Assembly: GCA_022447205.1 (NCBI GenBank)
Contig: JAKVBQ010000026.1
Span: 1 to 44,134 of the forward strand
Length of the DNA stretch: 44,134 nucleotides
Source of the DNA: Phycisphaerales bacterium
Lineage (GTDB): Bacteria > Planctomycetota > Phycisphaerae > Phycisphaerales > SM1A02
Direction: 5' to 3'
Positions 16,097 to 24,538 of the stretch are shown here, one piece after another. Within the stretch, counting starts at the first letter, position 1; each line of letters starts with the position of its first letter. The notes beneath the pieces were generated by a model. That model ran no database searches, was not told the origin of the DNA, and was given only the letters and a program-made list of their open reading frames with translations. The translations under genes and the position numbers were made by a program.

Positions 16097-18004
16097 TCAG
16101 TTCTCGTCCTTGACCTCGAACTCCGCGTCGATGACATCGTCATCTCCGCTGGGACCGGCATCCGCTTCCTCGCCGGAAGGCTGGTCGTTCCCAGCTTCCG
16201 CCGAAGTCGCCTCGTAGACGGCCTTGCCGAGTTCGAGTGATGCATCCGAGAGCTGCTTCATCGCGGCGTCAAGTGCGGGCTTGTCGTCCCCCTTGACCTT
16301 GTCCTCGAGGTTGCTGATCGCGGATTCGATCGAGCTTCGCGTCTCGGCGGACACCTTGTCGCCATGCTCCTCCAGGGACTTCCTGGTGGCGTAGATGAGT
16401 TGCTCGGCCTGGTTGCGGGCCTCGACCAGCTCTCGCTTCGCCGAGTCCTCGCTCGCATGCGCTTCGGCCTCGCTCTTCATCCGCTCGATCTCCTCGTTGG
16501 AAAGACCGCTCGAGCCGGTGATCTCGATCTGCTGGCTCTTGTTGGTGGCCTTGTCCGTCGCGGAGACGTTGAGGATGCCGTTGGCATCGATGGCGAACTC
16601 CACCTCGATCTGCGGCATGCCTCGCGGAGCGGGAGCGATGCCCGCAAGGTCGAAGCGGCCGAGTGACCGATTGTCCGTGGCGAAGTCGCGTTCGCCCTGC
16701 AGCACGTGGATGGTCACCGAGGACTGGTTGTCCGATGCGGTGGAGAAGATCTCCTTCTTGCTGGTGGGAATGGTGGTGTTCTTCTCGATGAGCTTCGTCA
16801 TCACGCCACCCTGGGTCTCCACACCGAGCGAGAGAGGAGTCACGTCGAGCAGGAGCACGTCCTTGACATCGCCCTGGAGGACGCCGCCCTGGATCGCCGC
16901 ACCGACCGCGACCACTTCGTCGGGGTTGATGCTCTTGTCGAGCGAATCGGTCTTGAAGATCTCCTGGGCGAGCTCCTGGACCCTCGGGATCCGGGTGGAG
17001 CCACCCACCATGACCACTTCAGCGACGTCACTGGCCTTGAGGCCGGCATCGGAGAGCGCGGTCTCGCACGGAGCCTTGAGCCGGTCGAAGAGATCCGCGC
17101 AGAGCTCGTCGAACTTCGCCCGGGTCAGGGTGACCTGGAGGTGCTTCGGTCCGTTCTGGTCGGCCGTGATGAACGGAAGGTTCACCGCGGTCTCCAGCTG
17201 CTGGGACAATTCGACCTTTGCCTTCTCTGCAGCTTCCTTCAGTCGCTGAAGCGCCATCGGATCCTGGCGGATGTCGATGCCTTCGGTCTTGCGGAATTCG
17301 TCCGCGAGGAAGTCGATGAGCCTCTGGTCGAAGTCATCACCACCGAGGTGCCCGTCACCGTTGGATGCGAGGACCTCGAAGACGCCGTCGCCGACGTCGA
17401 GGATCGAGATGTCGAACGTTCCGCCACCGAGGTCGAAGACGGCGATTCGCTCGTTCGAATTCTTCTCCAGTCCGTAGGCAAGAGCGGCCGCCGTGGGTTC
17501 GTTGATGATCCGCTCGACCTTCAGGCCGGCGATCTCGCCGGCATCCTTGGTCGCCTGGCGCTGGCTGTCGTTGAAGTACGCCGGGACGGTGATCACCGCC
17601 CGGTCGACGGTCTCGCCGAGGTAGTCCTCGGCGGTCTTCTTCAGGTCCTGGAGGATCATCGCCGAGATTTCCGGCGGGTTCATGGTCTTGTCACGAACCG
17701 TGACGCTGACCAGATCGTCCCCGCCGCCCTCGACGGTGTAGGGCACGAGCTTCTCCTCGTGCTCGACTTCGCTGTGGCGACGGCCCATGAACCGCTTGAT
17801 CGAGAAGACGGTGTTCTGGGGGTTGGTGACCTGCTGGTGACGGGCGGGCTGTCCGACGAGCCGCTCACCCTTGTCGGTGAATCCGACCACTGATGGCGTG
17901 GTGCGGTTCCCCGAGGAATTGATGACGACCTTCGGCTCTCCGCCTTCCATGACGGCGACGACTGAGTTGGTCGTTCCGAGGTCGATTCCGATGATTTTTG
18001 ACAT
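16097..18004 (-). CDS. dnaK: Chaperone protein DnaK (Hsp70)
   Basis: ATP-dependent chaperone that binds unfolded segments with DnaJ and GrpE. It is 635 residues (family about 610-640). The N-terminus [20 protein letters not shown] is the ATPase phosphate loop; [46 protein letters not shown] and [11 protein letters not shown] are the Hsp70 signatures. The substrate-binding domain has [17 protein letters not shown]. The tail ends in the acidic [15 protein letters not shown] typical of DnaK. I start at the ATG at 18002-18004, preceded by AAAGGAAATCAATC with a good AGGA; the open frame up to 18259 is an artefact. No grpE or dnaJ is adjacent. I saw no CIRCE repeat or clear heat-shock promoter in the 236 bases upstream. 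Confidence 0.98.
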   Translation of the reverse strand: MSKIIGIDLGTTNSVVAVMEGGEPKVVINSSGNRTTPSVVGFTDKGERLVGQPARHQQVTNPQNTVFSIKRFMGRRHSEVEHEEKLVPYTVEGGGDDLVSVTVRDKTMNPPEISAMILQDLKKTAEDYLGETVDRAVITVPAYFNDSQRQATKDAGEIAGLKVERIINEPTAAALAYGLEKNSNERIAVFDLGGGTFDISILDVGDGVFEVLASNGDGHLGGDDFDQRLIDFLADEFRKTEGIDIRQDPMALQRLKEAAEKAKVELSQQLETAVNLPFITADQNGPKHLQVTLTRAKFDELCADLFDRLKAPCETALSDAGLKASDVAEVVMVGGSTRIPRVQELAQEIFKTDSLDKSINPDEVVAVGAAIQGGVLQGDVKDVLLLDVTPLSLGVETQGGVMTKLIEKNTTIPTSKKEIFSTASDNQSSVTIHVLQGERDFATDNRSLGRFDLAGIAPAPRGMPQIEVEFAIDANGILNVSATDKATNKSQQIEITGSSGLSNEEIERMKSEAEAHASEDSAKRELVEARNQAEQLIYATRKSLEEHGDKVSAETRSSIESAISNLEDKVKGDDKPALDAAMKQLSDASLELGKAVYEATSAEAGNDQPSGEEADAGPSGDDDVIDAEFEVKDEN

Positions 18005-18240
18005 GATTGATTTCCTTTCTGCCGAGGATCCCTCTGCCCGGCCCTGGCCGGTGCCGTGGATCGGCTCGGTTGCGTGCTGGCCCGGAACCCGGGCACGCCA
18101 CCGGTCATGTGCAAGGGCGGTGCCAACATCGGCCCCCCCGTAGAGGCACAAAAAGGGCTCTTGTTGCGCCTTGAGGGCACCATGGGCCGGAATCCCTGCC
18201 AGATTGGCACGGGACACTCGATCTTCGGAGCACGGTCTTG

Positions 18241-19233
18241 ATGCGTCAGAAGGCAACACCTGATCAGGAGCTGGGCCGAGGTGTTCTCTCGTGGATGGGA
18301 CTCTTGTGCTCGATCCTGCTTCTGACAGTCACCCTTGTGGTGCTTGCCGGCTGGGTGGGTGGTGACGAGCGTGTCTGGTCCAAGTGGTTGTCCTGGGTTC
18401 CCGCCGCGTTTCTCCTTCCGATCTCCTTGATCGGGCTCATGACCTGCTGGTGGGTCCACGGCCGGGCCGCAAGTCGCGTTCGTGCCGCGCACGGGCTGCT
18501 GTCCGTTTTTCTCCTGAGCTGGATCCTTGGTTCCGACCTGGGACTGTTTCGTGCAAAGTCGGTCGCATCGACTGACGCGGTTCTCGTTCATTGGAATGCA
18601 TCCTGGCCGAATCGAAAGGTGGAACTCCCCCTTGCCTACGAGGTGCTCCGGGACCTTGATGCCGATCTTGTCGTCATCACGGAGTCAGGTCAGTTTGGCT
18701 GGGGCACGGTGGGTTCGGACCTCAAGGATGAATGGCCGCACGATGCCAGGGCTTCCGGCGCACTCCTCCTGAGCCGGGAACCGATCCTGGAGGTCCGGCC
18801 GATCCTCTACAGCAAGGGGGTCTCCCTGGTCTGGGCACGCCTCGAGCTTTCTGGTGTCGAGCGTTCCATCTGGATCATCGACCTGCCATCCGACCCTGGT
18901 CGTTCGAAGGGCCTCATCTTCGAGAAGCTCCTCCAGGCAGCGCGTGACGAAGGGCTGGAGATGCCTGACATCGTGGTCGGCGACTTCAACGTGACTCGGC
19001 GCAGCCGCGCGCTTCAGTCTGCGTTTCCCGAGATGAGGAACGCCTTCGACGAGTCTGGAGTGGGTTGGTCGGGAAGTTGGCCGAGAGAGTGGCCATTCTG
19101 GCAGCTTGACCAGCTCCTGCTCGGCCCTTCGATGCAAAGTCGGCGCTACGAGATCATCGATCCAGGAGTGGGGAGACATCGGATGCAACGTGCCGTCCTC
19201 CGCTCAAGGGCTTCCGGCCCTGCGGAGGAGTGA
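18241..19233 (+). CDS. Membrane protein with endonuclease/exonuclease/phosphatase (EEP) fold
   Basis: A protein of 330 residues. Two or three hydrophobic segments occupy the first 110 residues ([58 protein letters not shown]). A soluble domain with EEP features follows: [18 protein letters not shown] with the metal-binding glutamate, VVGDFNVT with D248 and N250, and a closing GVGRHRM in place of the usual SDH-type motif. EEP enzymes cleave phosphodiesters in nucleic acids, inositol phosphates or lipids; the substrate here cannot be read. The active site would lie outside the cytoplasm if the usual topology holds. The start is ATG 18241; TTG 18238 is also possible, both behind GGAG at 18227-18230. 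The variant final motif leaves catalytic activity unproven. Confidence 0.75.
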   Translation: MRQKATPDQELGRGVLSWMGLLCSILLLTVTLVVLAGWVGGDERVWSKWLSWVPAAFLLPISLIGLMTCWWVHGRAASRVRAAHGLLSVFLLSWILGSDLGLFRAKSVASTDAVLVHWNASWPNRKVELPLAYEVLRDLDADLVVITESGQFGWGTVGSDLKDEWPHDARASGALLLSREPILEVRPILYSKGVSLVWARLELSGVERSIWIIDLPSDPGRSKGLIFEKLLQAARDEGLEMPDIVVGDFNVTRRSRALQSAFPEMRNAFDESGVGWSGSWPREWPFWQLDQLLLGPSMQSRRYEIIDPGVGRHRMQRAVLRSRASGPAEE

Positions 19234-19258
19234 ACGGTCGGTGTCATGTCCTGTCGGA

Positions 19259-20020
19259 TCAGCGGCGGTCGTTCTCTTGGAACTCGCTCCAGGCCCTGGC
19301 GAAGCAGGAGAGCTGTTCCTCGGATGAGATCAGCGGGACCTCCGGAAGCTCGTTGTAGAAGCTGTTCTCGACGTCCTGCCACCATGCGATCGAACCGTCG
19401 CCATAGAGCCTGTTCATGCCAAGCTGATGGTTGAAGTCCTGCTTGGTTCGGAAGCCGTCGGTCACCAGCAGGTCCTCGTCGTCGAGGAATTGAACGGAGT
19501 CCGGTGGATCGAAGTCGGAATCGTGCTGTCCGTTCTGCCCCACGTACTGGTAGTTCGCCCAGACCTGCTGGTCGAAGGACAGCAGGAAGTTGGTCTTGTC
19601 CAAGGTGCCCTCGTACCGCTCGTAGGTGTGCGTGTTGGCGTGGGAAGGACAGAAAAGGCACTCCGAAGCATCGCAGTAGCAGCCGAACTTGCCGCCACCC
19701 ACGAGCAGTCCGAGGCCATCGAGGACGAATCGTGTCTCGCCGGGCTCTGCTTCCGGATCCTGGACGGTGACCGCCATCTGATCGAACGGCCGATCCATTT
19801 GCGACATCAAGCTGCCGGGAATCCGGTCCCGGTGATCACTCGAGTAGAGGATGATGCCGGTACCGATCTGCCTGAGATTCGAGGCGCACATCAGTTTGTG
19901 GGCCGTGTTCCGTGCCGTGTTCAGGCCGGGGAACATGATCGCCGTCAGCAGGGCGGTGATCGCGATGACGACCACCAGCTCGAGCAGGCTGAAGCCTCTC
20001 GTGGGCATCGAACAATTCAT
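19259..20020 (-). CDS. Type II secretion/type IV pilin-like pseudopilin (prepilin N-terminal methylation motif)
   Basis: A protein of 253 residues with a prepilin leader MNCSMPTRG cut before FSLLELVVVIAITALLTAIM, with the essential glutamate at mature position 5. The hydrophobic helix continues into the extended amphipathic helix FPGLNTARNTAHKLMCASNL. The globular part contains a cysteine-rich patch (CYCDASECLFCPSH) resembling the 'CPS' motif of planctomycete pseudopilins, then a tail with MNRLYGDGSIAWWQD. Such proteins are processed by a prepilin peptidase and assembled as pseudopili or minor surface components; no other secretion gene is nearby. Start is uncertain: ATG at 20018-20020, ATG at 20006-20008 (MPTRGF) or earlier in-frame ATGs near 20056 are possible. 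The 3' end converges on the EEP gene with a 25-base gap. Confidence 0.8.
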   Translation of the reverse strand: MNCSMPTRGFSLLELVVVIAITALLTAIMFPGLNTARNTAHKLMCASNLRQIGTGIILYSSDHRDRIPGSLMSQMDRPFDQMAVTVQDPEAEPGETRFVLDGLGLLVGGGKFGCYCDASECLFCPSHANTHTYERYEGTLDKTNFLLSFDQQVWANYQYVGQNGQHDSDFDPPDSVQFLDDEDLLVTDGFRTKQDFNHQLGMNRLYGDGSIAWWQDVENSFYNELPEVPLISSEEQLSCFARAWSEFQENDRR

Positions 20021-20078
20021 GCCTTGGCGTGTGTGCCGCATCATCACTGGCATCATACCGCCCCGTACAAGTCTCAAA

Positions 20079-20093
20079 GTCCAGTGTCTGGAC
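20079..20093. promoter_or_regulatory. Perfect 15-base palindrome upstream of the pseudopilin gene
   Basis: GTCCAG-TGT-CTGGAC is a perfect inverted repeat in the 267-base divergent region between the pseudopilin and the sigma factor. Its size and position suit a dimeric repressor or activator site. No regulator is assigned. Confidence 0.35.
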
Positions 20094-20250
20094 CTTGAAT
20101 CGGAGATTGAGGAACCATAATAGGATCGCTGAAAACCCCGGATATTCGCCTGGAATGTTCAAATTTGAGGCGGAATTGTTGACCTTGGAGGTATATTTTC
20201 GCAGCCCTGAAAGCTGGCCGTATGGCTCCCTGAGGGTAGACTTCACAGTC

Positions 20251-20257
20251 TGGAACC
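20251..20257 (+). promoter_or_regulatory. GGAACC-type motif before the sigma factor gene
   Basis: CTGGAACC occurs about 37 bases before the sigma factor start and again at 21065-21072 before the anti-sigma gene. GGAAC is the common -35 core for ECF sigma factors, so autoregulation is conceivable. The -10 part is not recognisable, and an 8-base match can arise by chance. Confidence 0.2.
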
Positions 20258-20287
20258 GGTTTTCTGGCCGGAACAGGGCTTTATTGG

Positions 20288-20872
20288 GTGCCCAAGGAGC
20301 TCATCATCGCCTCGACGCACACAGATGACTGGAAACTGATGCAGCGCATCGCGTCCGGCGATGAGCAGGCTGTCGAGGAGCTTTACGACCGCTTTGCGCC
20401 CCTGATCTTCAAGGCGTCTCGGCAGGTGCTTCCGACCCTCGCAGAGGCCGAGGATGCTGTTCAGGAGGTCTATCTGAGGCTCTGGCAGACCGCAGACCGG
20501 TACGATCCGAGGCGGGCGAAACTGGTGACCTGGGTCATGCTGATCACCAGGCGGCACCTGATCGACCGTCTGAGGAGGAAGAGTGCCCGGCCATCGCCTG
20601 GCAAGCTGGATGAGTCGACTGGAATTGCAGCCGATTCGGACCCCGGGGAGTCCCGATTGGCGGACGGAGAGTCCGCTGAGCTGCTCAGAAAGCGTATTTC
20701 GGAGCTTCCGGAGCTCCAGCGGATGGTCATCGAGCGGGCATACCTCCAGGGCTTCACGCTCCGAGAAGTTGCCGCTCAGCTCGATGCGCCCCTCGGTACG
20801 GTGAAAAGTGCCCTCAGTCGTGGGCTAAATCGGCTACGTGAACGGATCCGTTTGGACCGTTCCATCGGATAA
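20288..20872 (+). CDS. ECF-type RNA polymerase sigma-70 family sigma factor
   Basis: Alternative sigma factor of 194 residues that redirects RNA polymerase to a specific promoter set. Region 2 spans about 18-95 (QRIASGDEQAVEELYDRF, DAVQEVYLRLWQ, WVMLITRRHLIDRLRRK), and region 4 about 130-185 (LPELQRMVIERAYLQGFTLR, then EVAAQLDAPLGTVKSALSRG as the helix-turn-helix). There is no region 1 or 3, as in ECF factors; the spacing resembles the SigK-like group. I use the GTG at 20288 (P-K-E-L next). The ATG at 20339 (MQRIASGDE) would still keep all of region 2. The next gene, 278 bases on, encodes a membrane anti-sigma candidate, so activity is probably held by protein-protein binding. Its target genes are not known. 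Confidence 0.9.
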   Translation: MPKELIIASTHTDDWKLMQRIASGDEQAVEELYDRFAPLIFKASRQVLPTLAEAEDAVQEVYLRLWQTADRYDPRRAKLVTWVMLITRRHLIDRLRRKSARPSPGKLDESTGIAADSDPGESRLADGESAELLRKRISELPELQRMVIERAYLQGFTLREVAAQLDAPLGTVKSALSRGLNRLRERIRLDRSIG

Positions 20873-21150
20873 GTCTCGGGATGGCGCAAGGTTCCGACCG
20901 GCCGTCCCTCTGGTACTGATTTTCGGGTTCTTGCTGAGTTCCACGTCCCATGTTCTGCAGATGCAGCTCCAGCGTCCGATGCCTTCAGACGCGGTTTCCG
21001 GCCAGGAGGGCCGCATGGGTCCAGATTCACATTTCTGGCTGAATTCGGCCTTGTCCCGAATAGGCTGGAACCAGAGCGAACCCTCATGCGGACTGCGTTG
21101 GACTCCTTGTATTTCCGCCATCCCTGATGGCACACACTGGATGAATCGTG

Positions 21151-22053
21151 ATGCACGGCTACGAACCAATGACTCTTTCCGAGCTCCGTGAATTTGCGGA
21201 CCTTGATGCACTCGGTCTTCTCGATGAGATCGACGCGAAGCGCTTCGAGCAGGGCCTCGAGGCAGCGACCATCAACGAACAGGAGATGGTTCGCACGCGA
21301 CAGGCGACCCTGATCCAGCGTCTGGTCGGTACGCCTGAGGAGGAGCTTCCGCAGGAACTCCGTGAACGAGTGCTCGATTCCGTTCGCGAGGAGATCGCGA
21401 TGCAGGACGAGGCGCTCGCCCCGATTGCCACCATCGGCCGTCGGCGCCGCGAGCGATCAGATGCCGCAGCTGGTGTTCCGACGATGACCGGTACCGAGGC
21501 CCTGGCGACTTCCGTCAGTTTCGACCCCCTTGAAATCACAAGACTCCGTCGCTCGTCCGTCATCTGGCGGGCGGCTTCTTTTGGTCTGACGGCAGGACTG
21601 GTCGCCGCGGTGCTCTTCGCGATGTCCACCAGGAACTGGGTCGCCACCGGCAAGGAGGTCGCTTCCCAGAAGGAGAGTCTTGCCGCACTCGAGGATCAGT
21701 ATGCCCAGGACTTCGGTGAGCTGACCAACGAGACGAGTTCCGACCGCATCTTCGGACTCAGCACGCCGCGCGATGCACACCTTGCGGTCACCGCTCTGAT
21801 CCAGACCGATCCCGAGAAGTGCCACCTCAAGCTTCAGCTCACCGGTTTCGATCGTGGTACCTACGAAATCGGTCGCATGGAGGAAGGCGTCTTCACGCCA
21901 TCCCACTCCTTCGAGGTGTTCGAGGGCAATTCAGTGGTCTCGATCAGCGGGATCACCCCACAGGATGCAGTCGCCTTCGCCGGTTCGGACTGGGTCATCC
22001 GCGACTCCGAAAGCAACATCATCGCGCGCGCGGTCGTCGACGTCGTCGCCTGA
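21151..22053 (+). CDS. Putative membrane anti-sigma factor
   Basis: A protein of 300 residues encoded directly downstream of the ECF sigma gene. The N-terminal 100 residues are charged and helical (LSELREFADLDALGLLDEID; EEELPQELRERVLDSVREEI), as in anti-sigma domains, but I see no HxxxCxxC zinc motif, so it belongs to a zinc-less type. A single membrane helix lies near 137-158 (WRAASFGLTAGLVAAVLFAM). After a short coiled-coil stretch (EVASQKESLAALEDQYAQDF), a C-terminal domain of about 110 residues follows with YEIGRMEEGVF, comparable to the anti-sigma-K/RskA C-terminal domain. The sigma would be held at the membrane and released by an outside signal; this is inferred from order and topology. 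Starts at GTG 21148, ATG 21151 and ATG 21169 are all possible. Confidence 0.8.
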   Translation: MHGYEPMTLSELREFADLDALGLLDEIDAKRFEQGLEAATINEQEMVRTRQATLIQRLVGTPEEELPQELRERVLDSVREEIAMQDEALAPIATIGRRRRERSDAAAGVPTMTGTEALATSVSFDPLEITRLRRSSVIWRAASFGLTAGLVAAVLFAMSTRNWVATGKEVASQKESLAALEDQYAQDFGELTNETSSDRIFGLSTPRDAHLAVTALIQTDPEKCHLKLQLTGFDRGTYEIGRMEEGVFTPSHSFEVFEGNSVVSISGITPQDAVAFAGSDWVIRDSESNIIARAVVDVVA

Positions 22054-22087
22054 CCCTTGGGGCGGGGCGAACGACTGCGCGACGTCG

Positions 22088-24028
22088 TCACTCGAGCTCT
22101 GCTCTCCGAGACCATTCGAATTCAAGCGGCTCCAGCTCGTCCTGGAGCTTCTGCCTTTCCTCCTGGAGTCGGCTGCTCCTGGACTGGTCGCTCCATGCGT
22201 CCGGATCTGACAGCTGCACGTCGATCGCGCCTATGCCTTCGGAGAGCTCCTCGATCCTGTTCTCGAGTACTTCCGTGGTGAGCCTTGCAAAGGGGTCCTT
22301 CTTCGCCGCGGGTTTCTGCCTGCGCCCCTTCTTTTCGCTCTTCGGCTTCTTCTTCGATTGCCGAGTACCTTCCCTCGTCTTCGCTTCCTGCTGTGCGAGG
22401 TAGTCGCTGTAGCGGCCACGGAAAAGCCTTGGTTGCCGGTCTTCCTCGAAGACGATCAGTTGCGTGCAGGTCGCCTCGAGGAGCGCGCGATCATGGCTCA
22501 CCAGCAACAGCGCACCACCCTGCCCGCCGTCGTCCCCGTACTGGAGGAGCGCCTGTTCGAGTCGTTCCGCCGATGGAATGTCCAGGTGGTTGCTCGGTTC
22601 ATCGAGCACCAGCAGGTTGTGCGCGGAGGAGACCAGCCCTGCAAGCAGGGCTCGAGCGCGTTCGCCCCCTGAAAGCAGGTCGAGCGTCTTGTCCTGCTCC
22701 TCTCCGGAGAAGAGAAACGCACCTGCGAGGTTCCGGGCCTGCTGCTCCGAGGCCTTGGCATCACCATCCGTCGAGACGATCACCGACTGCAGGTACTGCC
22801 AGGCCGTCAGCGAAAGGTCCAGGTGTTCGTGCGTCTGCCGGAACCAGCCGACGCTCAGCCTCGGACTTCGACGGACCTCCCCGGATTCCGGGTCCAGATC
22901 GCCCAGCATGGTTCGAATCAACGTGGTCTTGCCGATCCCGTTGGGTCCGATCACCCCGATGCGATCTCCCGGTCGGATCGAGATCGAGAAGTCCTCGAAC
23001 AACGTGCGGTCGGGAATGCGTCGAGTCAGGCCTTCCCCTGCGATCACGACATCACCGACCCTGGGGGGGCTCGGCAGGTCGAGCTTCATCACATCCAGTT
23101 CCAGTGGTCGCTCGACGAGTTCCTGTTCCTTGAACCGTTCGAGCCTGCCTGCACGGCCTCGTGCCTGCTTGGCACGCTGGCCTTCCTTGTACTTCCGGAT
23201 GAAGGCTTCTTCCGCACGGATCTTGTCGAGCTGCTTCGCGTGTCGTCGTGACTCCGTGAGCATCCGCTCGTGTCGAAGTTCGATGTACGCCTTGTAGTTG
23301 CCCGGATAGTCCCTGAGGGTGCCGCGCTCGACTTCCACGATCCTGTTGACGACTCGGTCCAGAAGCCAGCGGTCGTGGCTGATGACCAGTACCGCTCCCT
23401 CGTACTCCTCGGAGAGGAACCGCTCGAGCCACCTTCGTCCATCGATGTCGAGGTGATTGGTCGGCTCGTCGAGCAGGAGAAGCCCCGGCCGTTCGAGCAG
23501 CAGGCGCGCCAGCCCCAGGCGTCCTCTTTCCCCGCCGGACAGTGTCTCGACCGGCTGGTTGAACTGCTCCGAGGTGAAGCCGAGGCCCGACAGGGTTCCG
23601 TCGATGAGATGGTCGACCGCGTACCCGCCTTCGCTGGCGATCTCGTTCTCCAGCTTTGCCTGGCGAGCCAGGAGCCTGTCCAGCTCCACGCCGTCCGCAT
23701 CCGCCATCGACTCGTAGACCTCGGCAAGGTCCTGATGCAGCTGGTGCAGCTTCTCGAAGGCTCGCTCCGCCGCACTTCGGACGGTGTCACCCGGTTCCAT
23801 TTCCTGGTGCTGGCCCAGATAGCCCACTCGGACGCCCTTCTGGACCTGCACCGTTCCCTTGTCAGGCTGGAGGTCCCCCCTGATTGCCGACAGCAACGTC
23901 GTCTTTCCCGTCCCGTTTCTTCCCACCATGCCCACCTTCTCCCCCTGTTCGATCGACAGGGTCGCGCCATTCAGAATGACCCGGGTGCCGAAGGCGTGGT
24001 GGATGTTCGAGACGGTCAGGAGGGGCAT
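22088..24028 (-). CDS. ABC-F family ATPase (Uup-like), two ATP-binding cassettes
   Basis: A soluble protein of 646 residues with two nucleotide-binding domains and no membrane segment. Domain 1 (1-about 250) has Walker A GRNGTGKTT, signature LSGGERGRLGLARLL and Walker B LLLLDEPTNHLDID with the switch ISHDR. A charged linker (YKAYIELRHERMLTESRRHA ... KQARGRAGRLERFKEQE) is the ribosome-facing P-site tRNA interaction motif region of ABC-F. Domain 2 has GPNGIGKTT, LSGGERARALLAGLV, LLVLDEPSNHLDIP and VSHDR. The C-terminal tail after about 560 is lysine-rich and coiled coil (ENRIEELSEGIGAIDV, RLQEERQKLQDELEPLEFEW), as in Uup. It probably acts on stalled or DNA-associated ribosomes; the exact subfamily is not settled. 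The ATG at 24026-24028 has GGAG six bases upstream, so the longer open frame to 24826 is an artefact. Confidence 0.93.
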   Translation of the reverse strand: MPLLTVSNIHHAFGTRVILNGATLSIEQGEKVGMVGRNGTGKTTLLSAIRGDLQPDKGTVQVQKGVRVGYLGQHQEMEPGDTVRSAAERAFEKLHQLHQDLAEVYESMADADGVELDRLLARQAKLENEIASEGGYAVDHLIDGTLSGLGFTSEQFNQPVETLSGGERGRLGLARLLLERPGLLLLDEPTNHLDIDGRRWLERFLSEEYEGAVLVISHDRWLLDRVVNRIVEVERGTLRDYPGNYKAYIELRHERMLTESRRHAKQLDKIRAEEAFIRKYKEGQRAKQARGRAGRLERFKEQELVERPLELDVMKLDLPSPPRVGDVVIAGEGLTRRIPDRTLFEDFSISIRPGDRIGVIGPNGIGKTTLIRTMLGDLDPESGEVRRSPRLSVGWFRQTHEHLDLSLTAWQYLQSVIVSTDGDAKASEQQARNLAGAFLFSGEEQDKTLDLLSGGERARALLAGLVSSAHNLLVLDEPSNHLDIPSAERLEQALLQYGDDGGQGGALLLVSHDRALLEATCTQLIVFEEDRQPRLFRGRYSDYLAQQEAKTREGTRQSKKKPKSEKKGRRQKPAAKKDPFARLTTEVLENRIEELSEGIGAIDVQLSDPDAWSDQSRSSRLQEERQKLQDELEPLEFEWSRRAELE

Positions 24029-24076
24029 GGCAGGCTCCGAGTATATCGAGGGCCGACGGCTGCTAGACTTCGCCGC

Positions 24077-24538
24077 ATGGTTCACGCACCGACACGTTCC
24101 TCGGGCGGGCGCAGTCTTCTCCGACGCAGGCTGGCCTGGCCGATCCTCATCCTCGCCGTTGCCGTTCCCGTCGCATTCATCAGCGGCAAGCTGGAGCGCG
24201 ACCGCCGTTCCGCCGCAGAGGAATTCGGTCAGAAGGTCGTTGCGTGGGATGCTCGTTCCAGCAGTGCGCCTGTCTGGCTCGACGAGTGCGCCGCCCATCC
24301 GATTCTCCTCGTCGATCTCCGGCGGCGTCTCTCCGCGAGACAGGCTGCCGGCGGCACGCCATCCGTCAGTGCCACCATGGAGGAGAGCTCGACCGGACAG
24401 CCACGCTGGCGCGTTCGGCTCGACTGGCCGGATGAACCATCGATCAGTCTCCTGCTCGCCTTCGAGGATCTCGACGCCACGCCGCACCTGGTGAGCGTGG
24501 GGGGGGAGCAGCCAATGACCTTCGGAGCCACACCATGA
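24077..24538 (+). CDS. Small single-pass membrane protein of unknown function
   Basis: A protein of 153 residues that I do not recognise. It has a basic N-terminus (RSSGGRSLLRRR), one membrane helix (LAWPILILAVAVPVAFISG, about 19-37), and a soluble remainder with EEFGQKVVAWDARS and RVRLDWPDEPSISLLLAFED, which could be a small extracytoplasmic domain. It is divergent from the ABC-F gene (48 bases between starts), and its stop overlaps the next gene by four bases (ATGA), so it is very probably translationally coupled to the aminotransferase. A TGCTAGACT stretch at 24060-24068 looks like an extended -10 close to the start, so the transcript may have a very short leader. No Shine-Dalgarno is evident. 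Confidence 0.7.
   Translation: MVHAPTRSSGGRSLLRRRLAWPILILAVAVPVAFISGKLERDRRSAAEEFGQKVVAWDARSSSAPVWLDECAAHPILLVDLRRRLSARQAAGGTPSVSATMEESSTGQPRWRVRLDWPDEPSISLLLAFEDLDATPHLVSVGGEQPMTFGATP

Noticed and set aside
18005-18240. CIRCE element or heat-shock promoter upstream of dnaK
   Set aside because: I looked for TTAGCACTC-N9-GAGTGCTAA and a sigma-32-type pattern on the minus strand and found neither.
18005-18259. N-terminal extension of dnaK by 85 codons
   Set aside because: DnaK homology starts exactly at [13 protein letters not shown], with a good ribosome binding site; the extension has no family similarity.
20838-21191. 117-codon ORF between sigma and anti-sigma genes with a hydrophobic stretch (VPLVLIFGFLLSS)
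   Set aside because: It overlaps both neighbours, has no Shine-Dalgarno and its composition is unlike the surrounding genes. It is kept only as a weak possibility for the 278-base gap.
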